A stretch of DNA of 64,000 nt from Physella acuta (GCF_028476545.1 NW_026732766.1:268501-332500), one strand, 5' to 3'; counted from the stretch's first letter, positions 1-13,600 are shown. Notes: generated by a model from the sequence alone, not told the origin. Numbers and translations: made by a program.

Positions 1-1376
1 TGTTTTCTAGAGCAATTACATGTGTAACTTTAATATCTTCTACAAACTTTGTGAGAATACGTAAATGATCTGGATCGTCTTTTGGTTTTATTTTGTAAAT
101 TTCTTGGGCATCTTTGTTTAAAATGTAAACACAATCTCTACGTGAAAAAAATAACAAGTTGTGACATTTCAGTCTCGTCACAAAATTCCATTTGTTTTCA
201 CTGAAAAAATGTAAATAAAATTCTCCGTTGAGGTGACATCTTTGTCTACCTACAGCATACAGTTCTCCATTAACTGTGGTTAAATGAACATCTTCACGCA
301 ACCAAAAGCTATCTGAGATTGTATAAATCTTCTCTTCGATTGCACTTAAAAATTTAAAATGCCCCTTTCCTTCAGCGAATACTCCACCATGTCTGTATTC
401 ACTACACGTTCTATGTAGAGCAACAGATGGCCAATGACTTTGTCTCAGGTCTTGAACGTGATATAATAAAGCATCGACAATTATGTCACTTGAATCTTTA
501 TTTTCAGATATTAAGTCCATCTTGTATACATGAGACAAAAGTGAAGGACTTACAAGATAGATCCTGATCTTTTTTAATAGACCTGTAAGTTTTTCCTTTC
601 TCAAAGCTATTTCATTTTTTACAAAGTCGACTGTAACACTAGAATCTAGCATCATATAGTTAACGTTGTTTGAATCTTTAGCATTCAATGTACATTTACT
701 TTCTTTTAACTCAGCTGTCATTATCTGAACAAAATTGACCCATCGTATCACTGCTTCAAGAACTAAATCTTCTTTGCTCACTACTAGATCTTGACATTTT
801 ATCAAATTCCTTAGTTCCTCAAAAGACAGTTGAAGAAATGTTGATGTCAGAGAAATTTGTTCAAAGTTTTTTATCATGAATTTCTGGAGGTGTTCAAGAA
901 CGTTTTCTGAATCTAAAAGTTTAGCATTTGTGTAAATCTGTTCCCACGTATCCATCGCAACCGTTTCAATGGCGAAGTCCTCACACAACTTGACCATGAA
1001 AGAGATCTGCAGCATGTGAACTGCTCGCCAAACATCGAGCAGGTTTTGGGAAGTTAAAATATCTACACCCGTGTACAATGTCCTCAGAATTAACGTAAAC
1101 ACGTCACATGAAACGTCGTGTAGAACAACACAGTTCTCGGTGACTTCTCGCATGCCTGAACGAAAAAGTGCTTGAAAAAAATCCGAACATGCGGCTAGGA
1201 TCAGGCGATGACATTTGATTGTTTCGTCTTCGATTTTGACAGTAAAATCAAACAACATTTTATCTGTCCACATGTGTTCTAGACCCTTAACAATGTGTGT
1301 GCACATTTCTGAAGTAGTCATGATGTTAGACGACCTTTAATAGAGATATTTAAATAAATATTGCAATAAATATTAA

Positions 1377-1442
<66 letters not shown>

Positions 1443-2634
1443 TATAATTATAGTAATTATTTATGCATATGTGCATGTATCAATCTATTTCAACAAACAT
1501 CGCTTGCTAAATGCAAAGGGGACTAGACAATTTTAAATGAATTGTGCATATATTCAGACACTACAATTACTGTACATGTCCTAACATATACCAATCTAGT
1601 AAAGTTTATTTCATTAAATTTACATCGGAACTTATACACTCCCCCCCCCCATTTTATTGTATTCTAATAAAATATGATGTGTATGGAAACGTTATCGACA
1701 GTTGAGATATAAATGTTTAGCCATAAGCCAGTATACAGCGAGTTCAAAGACGACCGCTTGAAATCATAAAGTCATTTCATGTTTTAGTATAAGGCGTTGT
1801 TTTCATTTTCCTCGTATTTACCCTTGTGTATTTCAGCGATTACTTTCAAACATTTCTGGTAAATACATCGAGAATATAAACGCAAGGATGGGATTTAATT
1901 CTAATTTTAAATGAATTTCTAAATAAATGTTAGCTTTTATTTTACAAATTACAAGAGTAAAACGTGGAAAAAAACTAAGTGGTAGGGATCGTTCAAACCG
2001 TCTGGTGAGCTGCCGTTCAAAATGTTGTTTACAACAATAGAGCCGTGACGGACGCTAGTACTGGAGTGATACTTTTCATTTTAAAATTAAAATACTGCTA
2101 TTTATTGATTGTAATCAGGACTGAAAAATGTATTTGGTAGGTTTGCCAACATGAGTAATATTGATTGTACTGGAGAGAAAAATATCGAATAACAAAATGT
2201 AATTTAAAATTTCTTGATAATAAAATAGGAAATGCAATACGATAATCTCGAGTTCGAATCCGGGTTCAAGTCAGTAGACCGTCTGTGAGTCCACCCAACT
2301 CTGATGGGTACCTAACTCATGTTAGGGAACGTAAAGGCGGCTGGGCATAGTGTTGACCACACTATCTCTTCAGATGCCGAGGTTTCAGAAACAAGTGAAC
2401 TCTACTTCACTTGCCCTATAGAGTGTCAGGTTTGAAAGGAAACTTAACTTTACTTTTACAATAAGATAGAACACTTTTAGGTATAAAAGAAAATGCTTTG
2501 GCTTACTCTTGTGTCTCAACAGATTCAAAGTCCTCCAGATCACTCAAATCCTCCTCATATGGAGAATCCTCAAAATCTCCGTATTCATCGTCAAAATTGA
2601 AATAGTCGCAATAACTAAAACTATAACTCTCCAT
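1..2634 (-). CDS. BTB/BACK kelch-like protein, 5' part (two exons, 3' end outside window)
   Basis: Exon 1 is 2634-2507 and exon 2 runs from 1334 to the window edge. The start ATG at 2634 has an in-frame TAA nine bases upstream. Exon 1 codes an unusual acidic, aromatic leader (MESYSFSYCDYFNFDDEYG...) and ends at a GTAAGC donor in phase 2. The acceptor before 1334 restores the frame exactly (codon GA|G). Exon 2 stays open to base 1, giving 487 codons so far. Around residues 65-165 is a BTB domain (FDFTVKIEDE, CHRLILAACSDFFQALF, GMREV, LRTLYTGVDIL). A BACK-type helical region follows (CEDFAIETV, LSFEELRNLIKCQDLVV, SKEDLVLEAVIRWV). The last ~130 residues are beta-rich and may be a divergent kelch-like part (VNGELYAVGRQ). 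BTB-BACK proteins usually act as cullin-3 substrate adaptors; that role is from family knowledge. No clear kelch repeat signature is seen before the window ends. Confidence 0.85.
1380..1438. repeat. (AT)n microsatellite
   Basis: Pure AT dinucleotide run in the single visible intron of the BTB gene, just upstream (in gene sense) of the exon 2 acceptor. Confidence 0.95.
2243..2460 (+). mobile_element. tRNA-derived SINE (family 1), in BTB gene intron edge
   Basis: Begins around a B-box-like 'gagttcgaatccgg', followed by the body 'gatgggtacctaactcatg', 'aaaggcggctgggcatagtg', 'gaactctacttcacttgccc' and a tail near 'ttaactttacttttac'. The same body recurs at about 6302, 18285 (reverse), 36711 and 63362. 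It lies in the intron of the BTB gene, antisense to it. The head is 5'-truncated, since no clear A box is seen. Confidence 0.8.
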
Positions 2635-2639
2635 ACTGC

Positions 2640-4460
2640 TTTAAATCAAGCTACTTAAGTTTAAAACTATATGGTCTTTACTTCATTGATAAACGATCAG
2701 TAGATAGGTCTGGTGTGTTGTAGTACTGCAATTACAACCCAGTCCCTGCTGCTTTTGTTGAAGTACCTGCAGATACATCGATTAATGTTTATGTAATTTA
2801 TAAACACGTAGAAATGAGCGTTGGCTATGCATGCACATAAATAAACTTTAAGAAATATCTAACCTGTTTATATTTATTTAATAACAACGTACCAAATTAT
2901 GTTGAATTATATCGTTTAGTAAACATAACAAATCTTGTTATTTTGCTGGTCTTATTTCTCTGTTTCAGAGACTGTTTAGATATTCTTTCACTACAGCATA
3001 ATATTGTACAACTAGGGAATTAGGAAGCGCTTCACGAGTTACAACTCCACTATTTTGCCATCTACAGCATTCATAATAGATAAAGACGAACCTAATTTTT
3101 CTAACATAACAACAGAAATTTGTCAAGTTTATCTTAATAAATTAGTTAAAAATAGTAGCCATAATTATGAATATAAGGTAACTTATCATTGATTATCATA
3201 CTACTATGTAAGTTAATCAAAATGTTGTACTATACAAATGTTTTGGTTATTTACTCCCCTCTAGCTCAACACACTTCACATTCAACTAGCCCTAGCCAAA
3301 ATCCTACAAAACAATCGCTCACGCTACTTGTATGCCATTATTCAACCCTTAGGATAAATAATACAAAAACGGAGCAACTACAACTTGCTAACCCAAGGGA
3401 TCTTAACTATTACTCCCTAGCAATAAAAGTGATATGCAACAACATAATTTGTCAACAAGTTATCCTATTATATACTTATAGCTATTGTAAATATTCACCA
3501 TACTTTAGTATGAAACTTTACATCGTATTTTAAACAGATAAAATACAATGCCTGAATACAACCATTTTAATATTAAGTACGATTTCAGGCAGTATCGAGG
3601 ATATAGTAATGATTACGGTCATGATTCAAATTTGAGTAAAAGATAATATGATCTGTGTAACGTAAAAGATTTCAGACAAAGCCGAAAGATAGAACTAGTT
3701 TTAGCCCGAGTTATGAGTAACACATGGTATCAAACTATTAAATAGCAGGCCCAAACTTAACTTGGACCTACTAACATGTAAGCAAGGGATAACGTAAGAA
3801 ATTTAAAAAGTCTTAAATTAAATGTAAAAGTTTCAAAATGATACAAAAGTTACAGCTAACATAATAAACGTCTTTCCTAGCTCTAATTCTACCTCGCTCT
3901 ATTGAAATAGCATTTACATTAAACAAATACATTGAACAATAATCAGAATTTTCCTTAAACTCATGTACTATCGAAAGTAAACAGTTTGAATAAATAGCCT
4001 ATGATTCATACTTAACATTTCAGTACAATTGCACTTTTTTTTAAAATAACTGCCATGCAGTTTACGCAGTTAAACACCATAAGGCATAATACACAAGGTG
4101 TTAAATCGAATTGTCTACTAGATCTAGATCTAGATCTATTATATATATAAGAAACAATTCATGATTAACCTTCGATGCTTGGGACTAAGGGCTTTACACT
4201 GAAATAAATGATGCACATACAACTACATCTAGATCTAGCGTTAATGGCTCAAAACTTACATATGTAGCCGTAATTTTAACCCTTGCTATATTTTCGTCTT
4301 TGTAAATGTATGCAATTTTACTTATTCACTTAAAATACGCAGATCATTTCAAAAAACTTACAACAGCATGAATAACCATTAGCACACTACTTTGGTGCAA
4401 ACCCTTTTTTTTTCTATTTTCATTTATTTACACTGTGCAAATATTGTGCGCATTGTAAAA
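2640..4460. other. AT-rich intergenic DNA, no gene recognised
   Basis: No exon-like frame, RNA gene or clear element was found. A short run of the hexamer TCTAGA/AGATCT repeats near 4115-4140 and again near 4230. Confidence 0.5.
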
Positions 4461-4465
4461 AAAAA

Positions 4466-4719
4466 TTCATAAAAAACGTTTTAATAACAAGCTTTTATGT
4501 AATAATGCACTAAAAAGTAGAAAATAAATTATACACTACTATTTAAATTACTATAAAGAAAAGCGTGGTTCACTTTAGTATCTATTGGATACCTTTAGTA
4601 ATATTTAGGAAGAGACCCACGCTTTTCTTTAAAGTAAATTTAAAAAGTAGTGTAAAATATATTTTCTACTTTTTAGTGCATTATTACATAAAAGCTTGTT
4701 ATTAAAACGTTTTTTATGA
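4466..4719. mobile_element. Foldback MITE with ~100-bp inverted arms
   Basis: The left arm starts 'cataaaaaacgttttaat' and the right arm (about 4616-4719) is its reverse complement with a few mismatches and small indels. A short unique centre lies between them. A further direct copy of the arm tip sits at about 4738-4770, and a one-armed relative sits at about 7878-7965. There is no coding capacity. No target duplication could be fixed. Confidence 0.75.
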
Positions 4720-5097
4720 TTTTTTTATATGACTAAAAAAAGCTTGTTATTAAAACGTTTTTTATTTTTTAAAATTTAGTACTTTACATATTTTTATTTA
4801 CAATAGAGTAACATTACTAAAAAACCATTGCGAAGCTATTGAACGTGATAACGCGTTTTTGCCGTGATGGTGCGTGTGGATAGAACTGCTTACTAATTTG
4901 GTCAAAATTTTAATTAATTCATAACAAATTAATCAGGCGACCAATTAAGTCAGATTTAATGTCACGATGCATTGTCTTCAGTCTTGACATACGTATAAAT
5001 TACGACCCGTATCTGTCAGTTAGAAGTGCCTGCAAATACGGTTCGATAAACAGGAAACTGGCAAATTTTGACCTGATGCTTTATAAAGAGATTTTTT

Positions 5098-5610
5098 TGT
5101 CCAGTTCCTGAGCTATTGGTATCTATATTTATATATATAAATATATAGACGGAAAATGCGAGACAGCCCCACGTAAGCTCAACAGACCATATCGCTACCA
5201 CCCCCACCCTCACCAGTCTGGTGAGCTGTGGTTTACCCCGAATGTTTACAATCGTAGAGCCGGGTCGAATAAGTAACGGCTTTTATGGGCAGGTAATTTA
5301 GTTTTTAAACGCTTTGAAACTAAGTGGAGGTAATAACAAGTTCTGCTTCATCTTTTCATTGTCGTCTTTAGACTGTTGTCACGGACGGCTGCTTTCATTG
5401 GGGCGGGGGGGGGGGGGGGGGGGGGAGGAGTGGAAAGTGAGGGTGTGGATAATCGTCCTTCACGAGCTACTGATAGTGTTTTCAAACAAAATATTTTCAG
5501 TCTCTGCGTTGGTAGTGTCGAATTCACAAATGATGAATTACTGAAAAATAGTGATTAAAACAACTAAATAGTGGCGTATGCTGACGCGGGTCAGCTCATT
5601 ATGTAATAAT
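5098..5610 (+). repeat. Unclassified ~500-bp dispersed repeat (family C), with G-tract
   Basis: Starts near 'gtccagttcctgagc', includes 'tatatagacgg', 'gtagagccgggtcgaat' and a >20-base G run at about 5402-5427, and ends near 'gtatgctgacgcgggtcagctc'. Reverse copies lie in introns of gene A at about 11310-11790 and 14170-14460, and a scrap at about 1990-2060. Flanks on both sides (about 5040-5097 and 5611-5720) match 8770-9010, which lacks the insert and so looks like an empty site. No inverted ends or transposase are seen, so the class is unknown. Confidence 0.6.
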
Positions 5611-6113
5611 TACTCGAAACCTTTTATCACTTGTATCAACATACTGTCGTAGTTTTCTGTTACCTTATTCAAATTGTGGACCAGCAAATAACGCTCACTG
5701 TTAGAGAATATTTGCTTTTCATCAGTAATGATAATTTATAATTATTTCTATAGGCCTATATCGAGGAGACAAAATTCGTAATCATTGATTTTCTCACTAA
5801 CCATTGAAGAAATAAAATGAGCATATAAATCTAAAAATTCAACGCAAACTGTCTTAGTTTTTTGTTTTAGATTTAAGACATTTGCAATAGGAAATAATCA
5901 AAGTAAGTGATTAGTGTAATGATTATTCAAAAACAGTATGTTTATTTATTATGTGTTTGCTTTTATATAAGTGCAATTTATAAATATTCATACATGTATT
6001 TCTGATTCTATCTTTTTTTTTTAAAGTTACTACACTTAGCCTCCCTTAAATTTTAGTCGACAATCATATGGGAGGCAACTCTTCATCTTTGCGGTGACAT
6101 AGGCTGGACAAGC

Positions 6114-6294
6114 ACAGAGGCGTAGCGACCCTTCCCGGCGCCCGGGGACAAACTTTTCGATTTGCACCCCCACCCCCCTCTCAAGATTCCGATTTGCACC
6201 CTTCTCCCCTCAAACTTCCTATTTGCACCCCCCTCCCCCCTCAACCTTTCAATTTCTTTTTCCAACCCATTTTGGCGCCCCCTAAGGGCATCCC
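6114..6294 (-). mobile_element. Partial MITE of the 'ggcgtagcga' family
   Basis: Opens with 'cagaggcgtagcgaccc', followed by C-rich units each holding a variant of 'cgatttgcaccccc', the reverse complement of the 'gtgcaaatcgaaagtttg' units in the element at 42453-42790. Confidence 0.6.
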
Positions 6295-6301
6295 CTGATT
6301 G

Positions 6302-6505
6302 TGGGACGGCGTGGTCGAGCGTTAGAGCACTAGACTGCTAACCCGTTGCTCCCCGAGTTAACCCAGTTCTGACGGCTACCTGACGCACGTTAATGAAACA
6401 AACACGGCTGGGCATAATGCTGATCACATTATGCCGAGGTCATTGAAACAGATGACCTCAATTTCATCTGCCCTATGTGTTTTCGGCAGAAAAAAAAATG
6501 AAGAT
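6302..6505 (+). mobile_element. tRNA-derived SINE (family 1), near full length
   Basis: The tRNA-like head 'ggcgtggtcgagcgttagag' carries a good A box. The B box is worn ('gagttaaccc'). The family body follows ('cggctgggcataatgctg', 'tcatctgccctatgtg'), then an A-rich tail ending 'aaaaaaaaatgaagatga'. Confidence 0.8.
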
Positions 6506-7161
6506 GAATATTCTCCTGATTGAGGTTTATATTATGAAAAATATATCGTTAACGGATGTATATTATTGAAACATAATTTTGTATTCATAATATTATAATT
6601 TTAATCAAAACGGTAAACACGTTTTTCTAAAATAATGCTACACGATAGTCTAGGAACGGACTATTTTGTGTTTGATAAAAAATACAACCACCGTCAACAC
6701 CTGATACGTATAACATTAAAATGTGATAAAAGGTCAAAAGCTATGTCAAACTAACATATCGTTTATGAATAACCAAGTTCTAACAGAAGTCACTTAAAGG
6801 AACTAATAATAAATCACAAGGTATTATACATTTGTGTTGATTTATGTAAGATACCTTCACAACAGCTCCTCATTATTTACCTAGCTGTATACTACAGGCA
6901 TACCACTAAACTCAGGAAACTATTTACCACAACTCCAAAAAAATATAGTGATAACTTAAGTAGGATAATAACAGCTATTGTCTTTTCAGGGTGTCTTCAT
7001 TTTTTAATCGATCTTCTATAGTCTGCCCCTTACTATATACGCTATACCGATTTCGAATTAATGGCTACTAATGATCCCCCCAACATTATAATTAACAGCA
7101 AATGTGGACTTTTCAAATAATATGTAGAATCTAAGTACTATTCAAATAGGTCAACTACAGG

Positions 7162-7500
7162 CAGAGACGTAGCAAGGGCGGGGTGCGGACTGAGCCGAAT
7201 GACACCATTTATATAATTTATATAGAAAATATATACTTTTAACAGTGTCCCCCCCCCCCCCCCCCCCCCGAAGAAAATTTACCGCCCCCCCCCCCCGAAA
7301 TTTTCAAGTGCCCCCCCCCCCCCCCCCCCGCGGAGAAAAAAGTCTGGAAGAAACACTGTTTAGGGGGTGACACCAAGGCAAAAAATCGCAAAATGTACAG
7401 AAGAAAATTGCTTTTTTGCCTGTTTCATTAATTAAATATATAGTCTTTTAGGAACTAATCGACAATTATTACAAAGGTATTTGGGTGACACCATGACGTA
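7162..7500 (+). mobile_element. MITE of the 'ggcgtagcga' family, C-tract rich
   Basis: Starts 'cagagacgtagcaagggcgg'. The interior has 'gaatgacaccatttatat', three long C tracts separated by 'gaaaatttac' and 'aaattttcaagtg', and 'gggtgacaccaaggcaaa', words shared with 42453-42790. The right limit is uncertain. Confidence 0.6.
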
Positions 7501-7657
7501 AACGTGTTAACTCTGGAGAAAACAATGCTACATCCAAAATGTATTGTTAACAGACTATAGATAAACATCGTTACTATTACGTCTGCAGTGAAAAGAGCTT
7601 ATTCACATGCATGTACGCATATGTGGCGTATATTTAAATTTTAGGCACATGTTAGCC

Positions 7658-7868
<211 letters not shown>

Positions 7869-8219
7869 TTTATTTTTTAACTATTTAAATAGTAGTGTAC
7901 AATTTATTCTCTACTTTTTAGTGCATTATTACTTAAAAGCTTGTAATTAAAAGGTTTTTTTTAATGAATGTTTATGCGTTACAATTTGGTAGCAGAACAT
8001 TCAAAAATATAGATCTAGGCTTAAGTTTGTTTCAATATAGTAGAGCCTAATTCATTTTTTAAACACCCAATTCTATTTTTAAAATATGGCGGCTTATTTA
8101 CTTCTGTAGATGCGAGTTGTGTTGGCTTGTTTCTCATTTCATTCATGGTATTTAAATTATTTAAACGTTTTACTGGATGAGTGAAAGCTAATTTAAAGCT
8201 AATGTCATGAAATATTTCG

Positions 8220-9380
8220 CTATAGATCAAATTATTAGATCTAGATCTAGATCTAGATTTATATATCTTTAAACTTAAAAAGTTTTAATGAATTAATAGA
8301 GTCTACCACAGTCTACTAGTCTCGTCTTTTAAGACTTTTCTTGGTAATCTATCGTTTTGGGTACGTAAAATCGCCCGCGATTTGTAATGTGAAAAACAGG
8401 TGACTCCTTGTTTAAAAACAGGTACATAAATGAATCAAGGAAACATTTTTGAATTTTTTAAAACATAAATCCTCCTCAAAATGTGAAATAATTATTAAAA
8501 TTTAAGGAGTCACCTGTTTTTCACATTACAAATCGCGGGCGATTTTACGTACCCAAAACGATAGATTACCCTTTTCTTTTTACATTTAAAATCCAATGAT
8601 TAGTTCTAGACTAGATCTAGATCTAAATGAATTTAAATGATTATGATTGATCATCAAATGTTTAGATCTATGTCTTATGACTGTTGAGGGCTAGAATCAT
8701 AAATATTAAATATGATTGGTCTCAGTGTTACTGGTTAACTGTTATGATCGCCCTGACAGAATTCGGACAAAAACAGGAAACTGGCAAATTTTGACCTCAT
8801 GCTTTTAGAATCTAATCTAGATCTAGAAGAATCTATAGAAATCTATGTAAAATTTAAATTATAAAGAGATTTTACTCAAAAATGTTTATGTTTATCACTT
8901 GTAGATCTATGATGTATCAACATACTCATCATACTGTTGTAGCTCTCTCTCTCTCTGTTAACTTATTCTAATTATGGACCTGCAAGTGACGCTTACTGTT
9001 AAAGAATATTTGATTCTCACCAACCATGGACAATATAATTATATAATATAACGAGTGAGTTAGCAATAGATTATAGAGTTAGTCAGTCTAGCTAGCAGCA
9101 GCAGCTAGTCCAGCTAGCCACTATCTAGATCTAGTAGACGTCTAGAATAACTAGATCTGGTCTAGATCTAGATTTTCTAGATGTAGCTAGCTAGTTACAG
9201 TAGTTAGCTAGCTAGACTCTACACCTACACCAGCCTGAGTTACTAATGTACTAATCTAGATCTAGTTACTAGTAACTACTCGAGTCCGAGATCTAGAATC
9301 CCCCAGTCAAGCCCAATGTATTTGAGTAGTAGATATATAGAATAAATCTAGCACAGCCTAGATTAGTATTCTGGAATGGT
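8220..9380. repeat. TCTAGA/AGATCT-rich AT DNA
   Basis: Interspersed hexamers and near-hexamers (tctagatctagatctaga and relatives) recur throughout this stretch, outside the MITE at 8343-8570. Part of it (8770-9010) is a diverged duplicate of the flanks of the 5.1-5.6 kb repeat. No coding frame is seen. Confidence 0.5.
8343..8570. mobile_element. 228-bp MITE with 67-bp perfect terminal inverted repeats
   Basis: The left end 'ggtaatctatcgttttgggt' is matched base for base over 67 bp by the right end (8504-8570). Directly flanking 8-bp duplications (cttttctt) sit at 8335-8342 and 8571-8578. Perfect arms and a perfect duplication mean a recent insertion. The 8-bp duplication fits hAT or P-type transposases. 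The ends do not show the usual hAT CAG start, so the superfamily is left open. Confidence 0.88.
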
Positions 9381-9399
9381 ATGGTAGATCTATACAGAT

Positions 9400-10585
9400 T
9401 AGCATTTTAAAAAATGGTATAAGGCGTAGTCTGTCTTGTCGTTCCAGAATCCACCGGTGGTTGATCTATTCTACTTCTCTTTAAAATTAAACCTTACCTT
9501 ATTAAACTTTATTTGGCACCATGTTTTGTTTTAATTTTAAAATGTTAATATATCTAGATCATAGATTGATTTTATGTGCATGTTAATAAAATTAAATACT
9601 ATTATTGTGCTATTAATTTTGTATTTCTAATTATTTTTAAGTGTTTTTGCTAATTATTGCTGCTATTAAACATCTATTTCTAGCCATTTTTACTATTTTG
9701 GTAAACATTTTTACTTGGCCTAGATTCTAGGTCTGGATATCTAATTGACCATCACAAAGTTTTTTATTTCTGTTTCTAAAAAAATAATTAGACTAATTAG
9801 CTACTACACTTGACTTTATTATTTATATTTAGAGCTACTAGATTTAACTGTAACTAATTTTCTATTTATTTCTGTTTCTTTGTGAATGTCAATTAAACTT
9901 AAAATAGAGTTCAAACACTTATTTAGTACACTTGACTATTTATATTTCAATGTTCAGATAAACTATGGTTTACAGTAAGTAATGTTTACCAAACTCTACA
10001 AACATTACTGGATAATTTCCTACGCTATACTTGGAGATTACCTGAAAAGATAATCCTACTCCAAGTTAGTAGATCTCATCTAAAAATCTAACTGAAAATA
10101 CTCTGGTGATAATTCGATAATTTGTTTAAATTTATGGAACAAGATTGCTAATGTAAATAAAATAAAAGTTAAAACTTTAAAAGTTTTAAAAACTATTGTC
10201 TCTTTATCTGAAAATCTATTCTAAACAAAACTAATAAACTACCTTTTGCATGACCACCTAAAACAGAATCCTTGCGATGTTTATCATTTCTCTTATTCTA
10301 TTTCTGTGTATATTCTAGTGTTATATTTTTTGTTATTCTTAATATATTTACTGTTTTCGGCTAATGTGAAAAAGGCTTCTGTTCCGTTTGTAACTTTTTA
10401 AAAAACCATTAATAAACATAAGAAAGTGTTATACATTTAAATTACAAAATGAATACCTTTTCTACAGATTGGCAAAGCATGATATTTTCAAAGGGGTTCA
10501 GTATTACATTGCATGTAACACATAAGTAGATTTAGTGAGCAGACAGTTAAAACCTCTCAATTAATTTCTTTATTTTGTTTTGAAT
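9400..10585. other. AT-rich DNA upstream of gene A
   Basis: No exon or element recognised. A pyrimidine-rich stretch ending 'gaatttag' at about 10588 is a credible acceptor for the 5' UTR part of the first coding exon of gene A, so an unseen non-coding exon probably lies in this stretch. Confidence 0.4.
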
Positions 10586-10640
10586 TTAGTCCAAGCTTGT
10601 TACAGAACGCACAAACTAGTTTGAAGAACAAACAAAAATT

Positions 10641-13600
10641 ATGGAACCTGGCAATGAAGCTGTCAAAACTGTAAGATTTTATTGAATTGTAATTATTCAT
10701 TATTTTACCTTTACTTTGTATATTAGACATAAGTGGATATAATAGACTACATTTACCAACAAAAGCGTCATCCTAATTCACTTGTCATTTTTCAGACTGC
10801 AGACAAAACTAAGGCTGAGTTAGGGGATAAAAATGTCAACTCATCTTTCACCTTCAGAAAACCTTTCCCAGAAGTTAAAGCAGCCACCTCAGTACGGTTA
10901 GGTGGAGCATCACAAACTTTAAGTAAATTTCTTATTAAATGATTTTTTATATGATATTAATATTTATTTATTTACACAGTTTTAAGTAAGCATGTAAATA
11001 ATGACTTTACTTATTATATGAATATTTGGGTTTTTACACAATTTTAAACAAAAACTTCTATGATGACTGTACACAAGCTTTCAATTATTTTTTTTAATTG
11101 ACACATTTTTAAGTACATTGAGTGCACAGATATATATATATATAAATTTACACAATTTGAAGTCAATATTTATACATGACTATAAATTTAATGTTGTATA
11201 ATATTCCTTCAGATTTATTTTATTAAGCATACATAGTATCAACAAAAATTAGAAGAATTAACAATTTATTTGATAACTTAATTTTTAAAAAGACTGATCA
11301 TAGAATATTATGATGTACGAGCCGACCCGCAGCGTATCATACGCCGCTATTTAGTTGTTTTATTTTCTACTTTTCAGCAATTCATAATTTGTGAATTTGA
11401 CAGTACCAATGCTGTCACTGAAAATATTTGCTTTAAAACACTAACCCCCCCCCCCCCCCCCACTTTCCCCTAACCCCGACCCTCCACCCCCCCCCCCCCT
11501 CATCTCCACGTGAAAGCAGCCTCCTCTTAGTTATTTCTTAGTTACCTCCTGTAAGTTTAAAATCGAACTAAATTATCTGCCCCTAATAGAAACCCGGCTC
11601 TATGATTTGTAAACATTTAGCTTTGTAAACATTTAGAGTGAACACCGCTCTCCAGATAATGTGGGGGTGGGGTGGGGGTGGTGGTGATAGTGATAGAGAG
11701 AAAGAGAGGGGACTGTAAGGAGGCGCTTGCAGCTTGTTTTCTAACGGCTCCCAGAAGAGAATTATATATATAGATTTATGTACTAAATTATCTATTTTAA
11801 AATACCAACAGAGAAGAAACATGATATTTAACTAATTAAATAAATTAAATGACTGAACATATCACATGCACATCTATTTATACTGACAATAAACAAAAAA
11901 TGTTCCCTTACTACATCAGCAGCACTGTTAAATCTTCTTAAACACAAATGACATGAAACAAACCCCTCAAAAATAAACTTTTAAGTCTGTATTCATATCA
12001 ACCATGTAATGAAGACATTTTATTTCACTCAGCACCACAAACTACATCAACAGAAAAATATGAAGACAGTAAATCAACAATTCAAGCGGCTAAACAATTT
12101 CTACAAACAGCGAGTAATTGGGGTTTTTTTTTTACTGAAATAAATATATTAAAAAAGAAGCTAAGTTAAGCATGTAATACTTCTACTTTTAAAGTTTATA
12201 CTTATTTCATTGTTTTAAGTATTTAAATATTGTGTGTTAATTTTACATGTATTACAGAAATAATCAGTCGACTAGAACTTATAGAGAAAGCTCTATTTTC
12301 TCTTCAAGACAGCAAACAAAAGACTGAAGATGACATATCAGAAATAAAACAATGGAGAGACAACTTGCAGACAGAAAAAAATAATATGGCAGAACAATTT
12401 TGTAATCAACAAAAACAAAATCTTGAAAGCCTCAGACAAGAAATAAGAGAACAAGATGACAAAATAAAGGAGCTGAACAAAGAAATTGAGAGTTTAAAAG
12501 AAAAGGAAGCACAGTCAAACAAAACACTAGAAAAACTTTCTCTAAAAATCAAAGAATATGAAAACAACTTAAACCCAATAAATCAAGAGATGGAACTTAA
12601 GACAGATAGTCTAACCCAAGAAGTTAGAATTCATTGCTCTCTGGTGTCTTCTATACAAGACCAACTACAGGAAAACATGCTACATACAACTTGTAACTTA
12701 AATGAGTTATATGCTAAGGTAATTAATTAGGTTGTTTTTTGTGTTTACTTATGAAATCAATATTTTGTTTAACTAGTTTGTAGCCATGTTTAGAAATCTC
12801 ATTGTATTGTGTTCAAGATGTGTCAGATATTTTACATTGTGATTGTAGGGTGTGTGTTTTCAACAGGTAAACCTAAATTAATTTGGTGAATTATCGTACT
12901 GTGTTTTGTGTTATACATTTTAATACAAATTAAAACTGACAGGCTTTGTTATTGTCAGAATATAAACTGACTAGATTTATTGTTATTGTAACAGCTAGTA
13001 TATCATGTCCATTTATCATGTCAATGTCATAGGGAAGTAGACTGACCAGTTTTGTTAGTGTTACAGGAGATTTAAAATGACCAGTAACAAGAGTATGTGT
13101 CATATTAACCAGTTATTAATTTAAGTTTGCATCATAAAGAATATAAACTTACCAGTTAGCATAGACTTAGGTGTCAAAGGATAAAAACTGACCAGTTACT
13201 AGAGAATTGTGTTCTGTTTGAGATATATATTAATGTATTATAGGGGATCTACACATTCAAAAGAAGTAAATTTTTAAAAATTGTTTTTATTTAATACATT
13301 TATCTATATTTTTAAAAAAAAGTTGTCCTCTTCTTTGTCATCTTTGAAAATACTTTTTAAATTATTAAATTTAATGTCTTTTTTTTTTACTGTTCTACAG
13401 TTTGAAAATCAAGCGAAGGATGTTTTGAAGCTTGAAAATCAAGTAAAGGATGTTTCGAAGCTTGAAAATCAAGTAAAGGATGTTTTGAAGCTTGAAAATC
13501 AAGTAAAGGATGTTTTGAAGCTTGAAAATCAAGTAAAGGATATTTTGAAGCTTGAAAATCAAGTAAAGGATGTTTTGAAGCTTGAAAATCAAGTAAAGGA

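Noticed and set aside
5314-5558. Two frames crossing the G tract
   Set aside because: They depend on a >20-base homopolymer inside a dispersed repeat; no homology or signals.
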